In this document: positions 11,243-26,200 of the stretch, one piece after another
How positions within the stretch are numbered: position 1 is the stretch's first letter
Layout of the letters: each line of letters starts with the position of its first letter
Assembly: GCF_023343835.1 (NCBI RefSeq)
Contig: NC_064439.1
Location: forward strand, 23,500,933 to 23,564,932
Origin: Lagopus muta
Lineage: Eukaryota > Chordata > Aves > Galliformes > Phasianidae
Direction of reading: 5' to 3'
DNA length: 64,000 nt
The notes under the pieces: generated by a model
The model's database searches: none
Told to the model about the DNA's origin: nothing
Seen by the model: only the letters and a program-made list of their open reading frames with translations
Translations under genes and position numbers: made by a program

Positions 11243-14200
11243 GTGAGCGGGGCCGCGGGAGGCGGAGCTGAGGGAGCGCGGGCGGCCGACGGCCCTCCGG
11301 CCGGGAAGCCGTGTGGGCCGGGCTGGGGCCGCCCAGGGCTCCCGGAGGCAGCTTGGGCAGGGGCTCAGCGGGAAGGCCGTGTTCGTTGTCCGAGCAGGCG
11401 GAAGCGCGGGGCCCTGTCCGCCTGTGTGCGAGCCGCCGCGCGGGTCGCGCGAGGGTTGGCAGCCGGCATCTGGCGGGCAGCGCCATTGCTGCCTGAATTG
11501 GCGGAAGGCTTTGGTATACTTTTCTTGTTTCATTTTATTTTTTTACCCTCTGTTCAACTGTTGGCTCAAAATTCAGTCCCTTGGGTTGATGCAGCAAAAT
11601 GAGCAGCTGCTTGTTTCTGTGTGTGGTTGGTGGACGAGCACGGTGTTGCCCTATAAACAGCAGTGAGAGACACTGAAGGAAAGCCTTCTGCTATACTCTT
11701 GAATATGGAGCGTGTTTTTGTGTGTAAACCGTGAAGTTGATCCAAAGGCTGCGTGCTGCTGGACAAGGGGTGCCGTTGTGCACTGAAGCTCGTGACCTGC
11801 GCTCCAGGACGATGGGGATGAAGCACTCTATTGTGGAAGTGTGGAAGGGAATAGGGAGCCTTTGCAGATTCACCCTCCAGCTGACACGTCGGTAAATCTA
11901 ACAGACTGAAGAGCAGTAAATTGCGAGGCATTGAGGTGTTTACTGCCTGCTAGAGGAGCTTGGATATGAAGTAACTGAGCTTGTTGTGCTGTGTAACCAG
12001 AGGCTGGAATCCATCTCAAAAGTAGATGGAAGGAAGCTGGAAAATGTGATGCTTTTTTTAAGAGAATGATTGCAAGGCTGGTCTGGGAAAGCAGGGACTT
12101 CCACATACAGCAAATGAGCAAGAAAGCACTCTGTGCATAAATAGGATGCACGATCAGAGAGCTGTTGGGGCTCTCTGTTGAGTCACAAATCACATTAAGG
12201 TAGGAGTCTATAGGCCTTTGTAGATGTTGGTTGAGTCAATATAGATTCTCATGAAGTTCTTTCACCTAAAGCTTTTAGTTTCTTTGAGCCACTTTAGGTT
12301 GAGTGAGGATTTCTCAGAAAATAGAAGCTTTATCCAGCTTGGTCTTCTTTGAGCAGGTAGCATTCAAAACACACAAATGGTTTGGAAAAGGAAGATGGAG
12401 CATTTATAGCAGATAGAAAGGTTTTGGGGATAGGCAAAAGCAGATGTTGCTGTGAGATCATTTTGCAGCTGTTCAGTGATCTTAAACATCTGGCGTTAAG
12501 CAAACTAAGGAAAAACATAAGATTTTACTGTGATACTGCAAAGTGAAGCTGAGTTGTGTCTTGCTTGTTGTCAGTAATGCTGATGAGTCCCTCTTGGCCA
12601 TAAAATCCTCACACAGGGGTTGTAGAGGGAAGGGCATGGATCAGGTGTGGTCTGCAAACCTGCTGTAATTGGTAGAAGTGAGGTTCTCAAGGCCCAAAGC
12701 AGCAGGGTGGTGGGCATTGGGCTGTGCCAGAGGAGGGTGCGCTCTGTTGTGCTTTTTCACACTGTTTTCAGGCATCTGTCATTGGCCGCTGCAAGGAAGA
12801 GGGGAGCAGAAAAGGCAAACTGTCATGGGAACAGCAAAGTACCCATTCGTGTGGATACTGTCTATCTTTCGTAGATACATAGGAATGTGGAGGAAAAGGG
12901 GAGCTGCATATAAATAAAAAGTACATAAATAAAACCACTGTGGAAGGTTGTTTCTTATCCAATAAATTGGCTCTTTCCATAATGAGATTCTTCAGATACT
13001 AAAGCATGCATTAGTTTATACTATTATGCAAAAATGCTGGGCTGCAGTTGGGGTAGGTTAAATTCATATTCAGGGAGACTGGCATATTTAGAGATTGCCT
13101 AATTTTCTTGCAAAACTTCAAATGAGTGAAGTTAAGCTGTCTTTAGCTTTAGTAAAGTTTCTTCATAGACTTAATTGTACTATATATCTTTATAATATCC
13201 AGTAAAAATCAGTAAAAAGTTATCAGCACGTTTCAGTTATTAGCGTATTTCAAAGACTCAGTCTTACAGCTTGTTGGAAATAAGTTTCTATTTAATTTTA
13301 TTATTATTATTATTTTCATTCTTAGAGTCTCCATCATTGAATGATCACATTCAGATCTAGATTTTAATCTTGAATAGTAGTGACTGCTTGGATTTCCATT
13401 TCTTTGAAATTCTTAGTGTTGATCTCATTAATGGTTAAGAAGGTGCATTTCCAGAGGTACCATCTTGTATGTAACTTCCAGTTTACTGTCTTAGCTGCTG
13501 TTTCCATCTTTATTGTTGTTGTTTCTTCCTCACTGTCCACTGTTGCATTGCCTTCTACAGTCCACCCCCTCTCCAAGCTTCTACTACTTTCTTTAAAAAA
13601 AAACAAAAAGCCTCAGGTGTAAGTAATGCTCCTAATGGATTTTAGGAGCTTTCTGTGTTGCTTATGGAAGTATTCAGAAAATCAGTATCTGGAGCTGGGG
13701 TAGAAAACGTATCTCCGTTCCCTAAAATATTATCTGTGTAGTTAAAATTAATGCAATTAATGTTTGGGATGCAATTTCAATAAATGCCCATAGGTTGGAG
13801 GATTTTTTTCATTTGTAAGCAGTGCCTGATGGAGTGCCATGAAATGCACAACTTCAAAGCTTTGGTTGTGAGCTCAAGGCATGAAACGTGCTCTACTCTG
13901 AAAAGGTGGTAAACAAAGATCATGAATTTCTTCAGTCTTGAAAAGAAATGATTTATGAAGGATTGATAGTGGTCTACAGGTTGTGATAAATACAAGAGGG
14001 ATCTGTACAAGGCTTAGGGAGTGCAAGTAAAGCTGGTAGGAGCCGTATGTGAAGTAAAGGCAGGCAGCAGCTATGGATATGGAAAACTCCTGCAGAAAGA
14101 TGCTGTGAGAGATTAAAAAAAAAACTGAGGAAAAGATTACATGATTTGGTGAGAAAGAAATCTGTTGGAGGTTCTGTAAAATACGAAGAAACCATGTCCA

Positions 14201-17200
14201 GCTCAGGAAGTCCTTGGACTTGGGATAATATTGGATGGGAATTGTACCAGGCTGATGTGACCACCAGTAACCATCTGTCTTCTGCATCTTTCTCAGCAAA
14301 TTAATGGGTTTCAGAAGGAGCGTAGTGGTGAGTTTTCCTTTATATACTTTGCTCTTCTGTCACTTTGATGCATCATCATGTTTTCATCACCTGCAGAGCT
14401 GGGGTTTTTGTTTCCGTAACAATAACTGTAAGTCACCTATTACAAGCAGCGTGAGTTTGTTTTGTTTTGGTTTTCTTTTAGCAGTTTCATTTTTAAGCAA
14501 CTTTCTAGAAGTGATGTGGTTTAAGTAGGTGCATACATTGAGAATTAAGGAAATTACGTTACTTGAAAGCCAGTACACAGAAACATTTGACATGATTAAG
14601 GAAAACTGAAACTATGGTTGTCGTGAGTTTCTGGTTTCTATTAAAGGTATCTGAGCAGCAAATCTGAGCTGTGCCAAGACAGTTAAAAAGTAGGCAAGGA
14701 TCTGGCTTTGTATGTCACTTGCTGTGTTCTGAGCTACTGCTGCAGCAATTCTGGCAGCAGGATCAGCGCTGCTGTGTTAAGTGGGAACGGCTGGAAGAGA
14801 AGAAGAAAGGTGCTGATAAACTGCTTTGGGAAGACCTGTTCACAAACAGCACTGTGCTGACTACTGAAACAAGCACCAGCTGCAAGAAAAAGCTTGTACT
14901 GCTGACCTGTACTTGTTGAAGAACAGGGGAGTGACAGAGCCTGGCTTTGTGGAAATCCCTGAGGGCAGCCCGCACCTCAGTTTGGCACAGATGGTGCGTG
15001 TGCGCTGCGGTTAGATGGAGTGTCGGTGAGAGCTGTGGGAGCTCAAGGGTTTACTTGGGAGATTAGTGGTGAATTTGAGGGAATTCCTGAGCTGCCATGA
15101 TTAGTAAACATGGCAGAAGTTTTTTATGGCAGAAGTAGGAGTTTATCACTGTCTGTGTATGTTTTATTTAAACGCATCTTTTTTCATGCATCAAAAGCTG
15201 CTTGACCCAGAGCTTATCATGCACGCTAGAAGCATTGTGTGTGTTGCTCCTGGAGAAGCAACCTCAGTTCGGAGCTATGACTCAGAGATGTTTATCAGGA
15301 CTCTCTTTTCAGGACTGTTATAATTCCTCAGGTTGTTTCAGCTTTTATTTTAGTAGTCTGATGCAATTCATTTTATTTTAACAGTCTGATGCAAAAAGTC
15401 ATTTTAGTAGTATGATGCAATAGCAGCGCTAAGTGGTTGAAGTTCCAGGAAAGTAAAAGGAGCCTGGTTATTACAATTACTTTTTGAAATGAAGGAATGG
15501 GGAGCCTAAGTTGCAAATTATAATAATTGATTCTGTTCCCATTGCTGGATTTGGTTGAATAAATGAGCTGAGGGGTAACAGGTGGGATACAGTCTGTTCT
15601 ACATTCCCATTTCTGATTTTCATGGAAATAAGTAGGAGGAGTTTCCAGGAAGAAGGGAAGGACAGATAATGTCTTCAACTGCCAGTTCTTTCTTCTCCAA
15701 GCTAATTTTATGTCCTGCTCCAAGAAACACAAGTTGTGTTGTTTGTACTTCTGTATCTGACATGTTCTTGGTGAATCCTAAGTAAAAGTGTGCTGGAGTT
15801 CTGGGATAAGAGTTAATTCAGAGCTTTATCTGTCAGCTGTGCTTTAAACATGCATTTTATTTTTATTTTATTAACAATATTTTCCCAGTTTCATGGATAA
15901 GTCCCTTTTTATTTTCTGGGTGGACTCTGAAGTATCAGGCAGCTTAGGATTAGCTCACAAGTGATTGTCACCAGTGTTAATGGAAGAGTTATCTGGAAAG
16001 ATCACTGCAGTCCCAGTTCTGTGTTATAGGAAGTACAGATATATTTCCATCATCCCCGTGTTCATTAATGCTGATTTGCCCTGTTGTGAGGGATTTATGT
16101 TGGCTGGCTATTAAGTCCCTTACAGGACACTTCAAAAGGGAGTGCCTTCTACCTTCAGTAACTGAGATAAAGAACAATAATACTGCTGAGGGAAGAAGAG
16201 GTCATTTGGTGACAGGATGCTGAGAAGCCAAGGCTGCAGCACTGCCTCCTTCACATTGCAGTTACTCCTGCAGGAGCAGTGAAAATGTCAGCGTTGCCAT
16301 CTCCCACGTTTTCATGCTCCTCAGCAGCCCTGTGGGAACAGCTCACATATCCATAGGAGCTTAATCTTAATATATTTTTACTGGACTATTTTCATCGGGA
16401 AGCCTGGGTGGATTCGTGCCTTGTGCAGTACTTTTTGCATGCTGTAGAAAATAATCCAGTTCAAAACTTCAGGGACCAAGGTACTGGGCTGTCACTCTGA
16501 GGAATGTGAGCTGGAGCAGGGTCAGCAGCACTGTGCCAGTTCCCATTCTGACCAGCTTCAGACATCACCACGCCGAGTGCTCTGTATTGTCCTGCCCGAT
16601 CCACAGATTGAGATAAAGCTTTAGATTGCCTCTTAATAATTGAAATATAACGCCTGCCTGTCTCGTCGTGTGTGGCTTCTAGCAGCTTAGAAAGGAAGCT
16701 GATAGAAAATACACCTTCTCTACAATTAGTGCAGATTTCTCTGTAGGAAAAGAGCAGATCGTAGCTGATTTACTGAACTCCAAGTTCCATGGCAGGCACT
16801 AGCTAGGGTTTGTGGCACACGGTTTCTGCACATGCCAGCACAGGTACTCACCGTTTCGTTCACCACCATTTTCTTGTTTGTTTGCCAGCTGTGACAAAAA
16901 TGTTGGCAGGCAGCTCTTTGCCAGCACAGTATGGAGCTGCACTGAGTTTCTGGCAGCAGAAGCAGATGTGTTTGCTGGAAGATCAGTCACTGATTCCATA
17001 TCAGGTATTTTATTTATATGAATTGAAAAAGTGACCTGAAACATCACCACTTGCAAAGTGATTAATTTTAATTAATGTAAAACTAATGGACTGGAAAATG
17101 GTAGGTACAATTCAGGATCATCAGTAAAATCTCAAATAAACATTTGTTGTTCTGCCCATTAACCCGGTGTGTAATATCAGCTGTTCCAAGGTGACAGCTG

Positions 17201-20200
17201 CATCTTAAACAGGGAAATGGAAAAAGATTTTTTTTTAAATCCCATTTTGAGCTTCATATTCTGTACAAGAAGCAGTGCCTGGTAATTCCATGTACATTAT
17301 TTAACTCTTTTAGTTTGTTCTTGGATAGTAAATAGCACAGCAGATCAATATCTTCTAGTGGAAACACCATTCTAGGTCACAACTTTCCAGCAGCAGAAAC
17401 GAGATCTCTAATGTTTTGTGAACATGTTGCTGAAAAGAACAGTATAGAAAGTGACAATTTGTAAACACTTGTGCAAAATGTTTTTACAGTTAAGTTAAAC
17501 TTGGTTAATGCTATTGTTTGCTTTGATTCTTTTATGTCACAAATGCTCTGTGGAGAAAGATCTGTGGGTCCTGATGGATGACAGGTTGGCCGTGAGCCAG
17601 CAGCATGCCCTGTTGGCCGATAATGTCAAATGGGATCCTGGGGTGCATTAAGGAGTGTGGTCAGCAGGTCAGGGGAGGTGATCCTCCCCCTCTACTCTGC
17701 CCTGGTCAGGCCTCATCTGGAGTACTGTGTCCAGTTCTGGGCTCCCCAGTACAAAAAAGACAGGGATCTCCTGGAGAGGGTCCAGCAGAGGGCCAAAATG
17801 ATAAAGGGCCCGGAGCATCTCCCCTGTGAGGAAAGGCTGAGTGAACTGGGTCTGTTCAGCCTTGAGAAAAGAAGACTGAGAGGAAATCTTATTAATGTTT
17901 ATAAATATCTTAAGTGTGGGAGTCAAAGAGACGTGGCCATCATCTTTTCAAGGGTCTTTGGGGGCAGGACAAGGGGAAACAGCCATGAACTGGAGCATAG
18001 GGAGTTCTGCACTGTAATGCAGAGGAACTTCTTATCAGTGAGGGAGACAGAGCACTGGAACAGGCCGTTCAAGGGAACTTGTGGAGTCTCCTTCTCTGGA
18101 GATATTCAAGACCCATGTGGACACCGACTTGTACAGCCTGTTGTAAGGAGCCTGCTTTGCAGGGGGGTTGGACTCAGTGATCTCTAGAGGTCCCTTCCAA
18201 CCCTACAATGCTGTGAAATGTTATCAGAGTTATTTATTTTTTTAACAGCAGTGAGGCTTTGAAAATAATTTTCATGTGTCTGATTTCTAATCATAATTTT
18301 ACTGTTTTAAAGGTGATGATACGTGTGAGTATCTTTTGTCCAGCGGGAGATTTCTTGGAGAAAAAGTATGGCAGCCTCATAGTTGTATGATGCACAAGTA
18401 TAAAAACAGGTATGCAAATCCTTCTGTTGTTCTTCTTCTGGGAAAGAAGATTAATTGTTGTCTGCTGCTGAAATTGCAGTCTCATCCATGTAACCGTTTC
18501 TGCCTCTGTATTAAAATACAAATAAATGCTGGTAGCAGTACTGGTGCTTGTCACGAGGAGCTACCAGGTAGTTCGGGAACTGCTTTCTTTGTAGCACTGT
18601 GGAATAGGAAAGCCTACTTTATCATTCCAGTAATCATATTAGCTGAAGAGTTGACTTTCATTTATAGGCAAATTATGCTAAACTCCTAATTATTTCAACA
18701 CTGAAAAGATGTCCTGTTACTTTGCATTGCATGTAATACATACAATTACCTGTACTGATCTGTAGATTTCACTAAAGACTTTTCTCTAATATATTATAAA
18801 CTTCCTGTAACACAAGTGTTGCTGTTTTGTTTTTCAGTGAAGCAAAAAATTGCCTCATAGACAAACATATTGTGTTTTTAGGAGATTCTAGAATTCGACA
18901 GCTGTTCTATTCATTTATAAAAATCATAAATCCTCAAGTCAAGGAAGAAGGAAATAAGGTGAGATGGTGTATTTTGATGATTTCTGTTTCCTTCTTTTCC
19001 AATTTACTTCATAACTCTTCTCTGAACTCATTTTGCACTGCTTACTGGGCCAGGAAGAAGAAGCACAAAAAGGAATAGCAAGATTAGACCAAGTTAATGA
19101 GAGTTTGAGAAATGAAGTAGGAAGCTTGAGAGCAAGCTCCCAGCAGTCTAAATAAACAAATGCAGCTGACTTCCCCCATAGCTTCTTAGGTGTCATACTT
19201 TCTTCTTGTTGAGAGAATGATTGTTCCATTCATGCTTTGCAATTTGGTATCTTATATGTCAGTTAGATTGCTGACCTAACCTGTCCTGAAAATCCTTGGG
19301 CAATGACAGGTTTCCAGGTTTAACTTGAGTCTGAAGCTGTAACTAAAACTGGCTTCTGATCTCAGCGTGCTTTTGATTGTTGCTGAAAGGTAGGTTTTTA
19401 TAAGGTGGAGAACGTGAACTGCAGCTTACTGGGTGGAAGCAGAAAGAAAGGATTTAGCTGTAGACTATCAGTTTATTATGTGGCACTTCTTAGGTCTGAT
19501 TCTTCATGGGTGCATATATGTATGTGAGGGAAAAGACACACTTCACTTCCAACTGCAAATGAGATCCGTCATAAGTACTTGTGTGGTTTAAAGGGCAAGC
19601 TAGCAGCTTATCTGATAGGAAGGATGCCGTCACTTAGGCTTGTCAAAACAAGGCATTTAATTGATGGAGTAACTTTCTTTTTTTTTTCCTAGTTATATCA
19701 TATTTGCTGCCTAAAGGCGAGAGTACATTGAACAGCTGTGAGATGACAGGGTGCTATAACTAATTTTAAGCTGAGAGATATCTTCTGTCAAGTATTTATG
19801 AAATCCAGATCTGTTCATCGAAGATAAATATACTTTTTATGAGGATCAAAACTAACATTGTCTTAGTACTTAAAGGATTGTCAAGGATTTCTGGCTGCTT
19901 TCTTTCTAGTTTCTCACAATCTCACTCAGAAATGCAGTGATACCTTCCAGGCTTTGTTTCTTCCTGAGATTAATTTATTTGGATCTTTAATTAAAGCTGT
20001 TTCATTTGTTCTGTGCAAAGAAGATAGATGGATGAACAGGAAGGCTAGGGGAAAGGAAGTCAAAGAAAGAGGGAAAAAAAAATCTACAGGTTTCTCATTT
20101 GGGGAGGGAAAGCTTAGGAAATTATTTAATGAGACCTTTCTAAGAGAGTGAGCAGAAAGCATTTCAGATGTAATTCTACCAGGAAAAATAACCCTCTGTG

Positions 20201-23200
20201 AGAGTAGTTTGTTTTATCAAGAAAACAATACAAACACTTTGCATTGAAATACTGACTTGTTTATACAGGAAAATTCTGAAGGTAAACCTTTGGGTAAGAG
20301 TGAGTTAGCATAGCAGTTTTTTTCTTCTGAAGGTTATTTTACTTTGCTTTGATTGGTTTGTTTGTTTTGGCAGCATGGAAATATCCCTTTTGAAGATAAA
20401 TCTGCTTCAATTAAAGTGGTAAGTTTTTATCTGGCATTAAATTGTATGCCATAATACTTTGTATCTTATTTCACACAGTGTAATCCAAGCTGCAGTCAGT
20501 TTGATTTTTTTCAGACTTCTGCATGTGCTGAAAAGTGAAACATAGTTTCAGAGCATTGACATTCTTTATAAATCTTGAACAAATTACATGAGAGTGTATC
20601 TTCAATGCATTATATTATATATCAGATACTTTGAGAGACTTCAGCTTGGAGTACACTCACAGATTCTACCGTTCCATGTACTTACATTATTCGAGAGAAC
20701 TGCAAAATCTTTAGATCTGCAGTAGTGAAAGAGATCTCCTTTCTGCTGGGAGTATTTCTGCATTATGAAGTTTCCTTACAGTAATTTTTGCATATGTAGT
20801 CCTTGCAACTTCACTTGAATGTGTATTTGCAGTCCTTCTAATACTTCTGCAGAGTAACTGGGTAGTCTGATCTTAACTGGGAGATATAGTAGCATTAGCC
20901 AACATGTGGATTGTTTTTAGCTGAATGTTGGGCACTGCTCTTGACATCTAAAATAAAAAATGTAGTAGGTGGTGGATTTAACATCCGTGACACTGTTAAG
21001 CAGGTAGCAGTTTACAAAGTGGTAATGTAAAACGTTGGGATTTCTTTTTCTTTGAAAACTATAATTCCAAGCTTTCAGTCATATTAGTCTCTAAAGTTTC
21101 AGATTAAAAAAAAATCCATTGTTAAAAATTGGGAACTGAGGAAAAAATCAAGTCAGTATATACAGGTTATACGATGTGAGTTTGGTTTTAGCCATGATAG
21201 CATGGAAGGGAAACCTAAGGACATCCTATTTGGCAGAGTCTAAAAAGTTAGTTTCTTGATGAAATCTTGACTCTTGAACTGCATATTATTATTATTGTTA
21301 TTTTAATGGAGAGAACTTGTGGTTTTGGTTTGGTTTCGTCTTCCTACCAGACTGCAATGTCAGACTTACCAGACTTGCTGCAAAGGAACTCTCACTTGGG
21401 CTTATGTGGTTTTCTTTTACACTTGAGCTAATGCTAATTAGTTTGTGTTTCTGTTTTGTTGGGTTTTTTTGTTAGTCTACTGCTTGTCTTAGTGCTTACA
21501 GATTAAATCTGCGTTTCTTTTAAAGGATTTCCTGTGGTATCCAGAAGTTAATGGCTCTATGAGGCAGCGTATCAAATCTTGGACTGAGGTTAGTGTTATA
21601 CTGTTTGTTTTAGGAAAATGTTCTGACTTCTTCCTTTCATAAAGATGGCTATAAATACAAAAAGGTTAACAACTGCAGCATATCGCACTATCTGCAGTCA
21701 GTTGTGTAACAGAGGTCTGAAATCTGGCATCAGAATAATGAAAGGGAGCGTGTGTGTGAATATGTGCTTATTAGCATCTACTGTCTGCCAAGGATGCCTT
21801 TACTTGGGCCAAAAAAGGCCTCACTAGGAAAAAAAAACCAACAAAACCAAACACCTGCTTTCTAGGAGCAGGTTGATTCATCCCAGTAGGAACTGAAAGA
21901 ATTTTTCATCTGATTTGGCAACGTTAAGTTCTCTTTAAAAGCTAAATCAACAGTGATTGTAAGTGCTTATCTGCTTTCATTCTTGCAGATTCTACGACAT
22001 GAAAATTAGTATTTGTGATATATCTGCAGTCTGTTGTTATGTAACCACTAAATGGACAATTTTGAGCAACTGTTATTTCAAATGGAAGTCTTAGTTAACT
22101 TGATCAGTACATTAAATGATAACTATGGTTTCTGAATATTTTAAAACTAATTTCTTTCTACTTTGTCTCACAGGGGTCTGTGGCAAAACCTCATATAATT
22201 GTAGCAGGAGCTGCCACGGTAAGTTATGCATGTATGTGGCATCTAAGTAAAGGAGGAAGATTTAGTAGGGTAATTTTTATTCTTTCAAGTTAGTTATGAG
22301 ATAAAGCTGTTAATCCCAGTTTATGATGAAAGTCCCAGTTATATATAAAAGTATACTCTCTGTGAAATTCCTGCTTACAGCAAGTAGTTAATTCTTAAGC
22401 ATTAGGTTACAGCTACGTGATACGCATTACTTGGTTTAAAAGCAGTTTAGTTCAGAGACAGTTCAGGTGTTCTACCATTGTAGGAGATCCACATAAATCC
22501 ATTGGGCTTTAGGAATCTGATTGAGGCTAGAATGCCTCTGCTCAGTCTTTCTACTGAATGAAACATGCTTCTTAAAATGTATGTAAAATACTGCAGGTAT
22601 TTTAGCTGTGTAGATTTAGCTACTGGGAGTCATACAGGTTCTGAATCTTTTTATTTCATTCTCCAGTGGTCCATCAAGATTCACAATGGCAGCAATGAAG
22701 CCCTCACACAATATAAAATCAATATCACTTCAATTGCACCTCTTTTGGAAAAATTAGCAAAAAGTAGTGATGTTTACTGGATCTTACAAGGTAAAGTAAT
22801 GAACAATAAGTAACAAGAATTCATATTGTCACTGTCAGTTGAACCAGTTGGTTATGAAGAACTTAGTCTGTACTGCTGATTTACAGAGTACATATGTTGG
22901 CTGAATTGCAGTGCAGCTTTTTGAGCAGTTGTAACTAGCTGGCTCCTAACTAGGTGTTAGTAGTGATGGAGATTTTCAAGTCTCTCTCAGTCTCTCTCAG
23001 ACTCAGGATGCTAGGACTATTTTCTGTTTTCCTGTGTTTGTGTTCCACTAAGTTCTCAGATTACATGAATTGTGGAAGAGGTTCTATAAATGCAGCTTGT
23101 GCATGTCTAGAATTAACTCTGGAGAATATTGAGAATTTAGTTCTCTGAAGACAAACTTGCATCTGTACGCTAAGCATTGGTGAGTTCAGATCAGGAGCCA

Positions 23201-26200
23201 GAAATCGTGGCTCAAAATGAGTCTGTGAGGTTTCTATCATGGCACCAACCTTCTTTAGCTTTTCTTCAACAAAACTCTGGTATGACTTTGATGCTGAACG
23301 GTGAGCTGATAGGTAGAATTGTGTTTTCTGAGCCAGGAAATGTTTCAGGTAGTTGTCATCTCCGTGAGAAAGGTAAGCAGGTTTTGAGCCCTGATAGCAA
23401 TATGTTCAGCTGTATCCTTAAAGTCGTATGTAAGTTCCTGTCAAAGATGGTTCTAGAGATTAACCTGGATCAACAGATTCATCTTTTCACATTACTTTCA
23501 AGACTAAACTTGTCTATTACAAAAGCAATTAACTGTCAGACACACTCCAACATTCTGCTGATAAAGATCCAGTCCATTTAAGTAATCTCTGAGCTCTTTA
23601 TAGTTGTAATGGAACAAATAAGAGCAGAAACTGTACACAGAGCATAGTGTAAGTATGGTTTGTACGGACTTGGATTATCCAAAATAGTCAAGAGGCAGCT
23701 TGAGTAGAAAGCTTAAAGCTTTTAGTGTGTTTTACCAGTTAAGAACATCAGCAGCTTTTCATAGCGACTTGGTGATTTTTTGATCTGCAATCCTGTGTAG
23801 CTTAGTGTTAAGTTCCAAGTAATCCATGTAGCCTGCAGACAGCTAAGCACTGCTCCAACCTGCTGAAAAAACTAAGATTCTAACATCAGTTAAATTGGAT
23901 CAGCAGGAACCAGAGGAAAATGCTTATGTAATGTGGCTTAGTGATGTGAGTAACTGGTTTCATCTGCAGCAGCTAGAGTTTTGAGATTATTCTTTTTCCC
24001 AATGTATCTGCTCTGCCTGTCTTCTACCATCTTGTGTTTGGAACCTTGGAGCATTCCATTTCTGAGAGAAGGCATAAGCAGCTCTACTCCAGCACTGTGC
24101 TTCACATGGAGCACAAAAGCATTCATGTCTGGCCAAAGCTTTTTTGATCTATTAGTACACTTGCATAACTGGGGAATAACGTTAAGAGTATTCCAGTATA
24201 AGCTACTCTGGTTGCAGTAATGGTCACTGATTCCTTACTGGTTTTGCTATGTCATTAAACAACTTTAAATACCAAAATGAAAGGAACCTCTGCAATCTGA
24301 GCTAACCAAATGTGTTTGTGATGTAGACTCTTCATGTACCCATTTTTTATCCTTTCAAATTCAGATCCTGTTAATGAAGATATGCTGAGTGAGAGTCGGA
24401 AAATGATCACTAATGAGAAAATAAATGCTTATAATGAAGCAGCTGTCCGTATTTTGAACAGCAGCTCCCGAAATTCAAAAGCTAAGGTTAAATTGTTCAG
24501 TGTATCAAAACTAATAGCACAAGAAACGATTATGAAGTCTTCAGATGGCTTGCATCTGCCTGAATCAAGCAGGGATACGGTAAGTATTTTTAGCACTGGT
24601 CGATGTTAAAAAGTAATAATAGTAAAATGGGATTGAGGGGAATGTTTTGAAACAGCAGACAATATGAATGTAGTGAAAACCTTCCCATCCTTCAGGAGAT
24701 TTTGTTCAGAAGATCCCAGTAGTGGAATGTCAGGCAGTTTTGCTTATTTTTGTTTATCAAAGAGTGTGAAACGGGTGAGAAAACACACAGTATAGATTTT
24801 CTCCACTGTGTAGAGTGCCAGTGGCTTTAATTCTTTATTATCTTTACGCTATGAATGCATATGCATGTCATGAGCCTCTCTGAGTGTGGTCAGAGTGCCC
24901 TTTCTGTGACTGAACTCTCCTGCTGTATCAGCATTAGTTCCACTCCTTTGCAGGTTTCAGTTGCTTTTGAATATTGGATGAGCTAAGTATCATCTCACCA
25001 AGGTTTTAGTCTCACTGTCATGTTGTAGACATTTTCATTACCCTGCCCCTTGAGGACGCTAAATTTGTGAGCTATATTTTATGTATAGTCTATATATTTA
25101 GTTACAGCTCCTTTTAGAGCCAATAGAGAGAACCCTTCTGTTGTAAGAATTAGGCTTAAGTCATTCTGCTTACCTCAGGAAGCTAAAGATTGTAGTGTTT
25201 GGAGGAGGTGTTCTGATTCCCATGCTGAATGCAACGAGGATTATGGGGGTTCCTATGAAATTTTTCCTATATGATAAGGGGGAAGTGCATAGTTTTTCTG
25301 TCAATGCATGATCTAGTTGAAGAAAATTTTATGTGATGACAATATTTAGAGATTAATTGGAGAACTGTCTATTTCTTTGACAGAATGCAATGATTCTTAT
25401 GAATGTCTACTGCAATAAGATAATGAAGCCCATTGACGGCTCCTGCTGCCAGCCTCAGCCTCCCCTCACTCTGATACAGAAATTAGCTTTCTGTTTCTTT
25501 ACTTTGTCCATTGTTGGATATTTTGTTATCAGTTTAATTCATCGGAATAATTATCGAAAGAACAAATCATGCACTGATTTGGAAATTGGAGAGGAGAAGA
25601 AACCTACCAGCAATACTCCTAATGTTTCTACTTTAGAGATGCTGTTACACTGTTTCTGCAAACTTGGTCTAATCATGACCTATTTTTATCTATGTGACAG
25701 AGCAAATCTTTTCATGAAGGAAAATAAATTTTATACACACTCATCTTTCTTCATACCGATCGTCTATATCTTGGTTTTGGGGGTATTTTATACCGAAAAT
25801 ACAAAAGAGGTAATGATCAAGTTGACATCTTATTTCTGATGTAGTTTGACAGTTGGGGGGTAAATTTCAGATTGCTGATTATTGGAAGTAAACTTTTTAA
25901 TGTCACTATAACTCAACTGCAGAAAATACATTTGCAAGCAATGCAGTGTTTGCATGGAATTAGATGTAGAATTTTCTTAAAAGCATGTGGGCATGAGTGT
26001 GTTTGTTCTTTGCTGCTGTCAGTTTTTAAGCAAGTGTAGGTCCAGTAGGTGAGAGTGTAGATCACATCAACGTGTCTGTTTGCAAGAGGGCTTTTACAGT
26101 TTAGACCTATTTGCCCATAAAGTGGTTTATTGTTTTGAACTTTTTCTCCTCGTTTTGTAGATGTTCGTTGTACTTTTTGGAATAGCAACACTCTTGTTTT

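Larger units (their letters stand above)
10880..11480. promoter_or_regulatory. CASD1: CpG island promoter of CASD1
   Basis: GC content rises sharply and CpG dinucleotides are dense, in strong contrast to the AT-rich flanks. GC boxes (for example CTCCGCCCCGG near 10953-10963) are present and no TATA box is obvious. The island covers the presumed 5' UTR, coding exon 1 and the start of intron 1, as expected for a broadly expressed gene. The transcription start site cannot be placed from sequence alone. Edges are judged by eye. Confidence 0.8.

Noticed and set aside
10768-11602. Several long ORFs on both strands across 10.77-11.60 kb
   Set aside because: They lie in the CpG island, where stop codons are rare by composition. 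They are Pro/Arg/Ala-rich and overlap the true CASD1 exon 1 in other frames.
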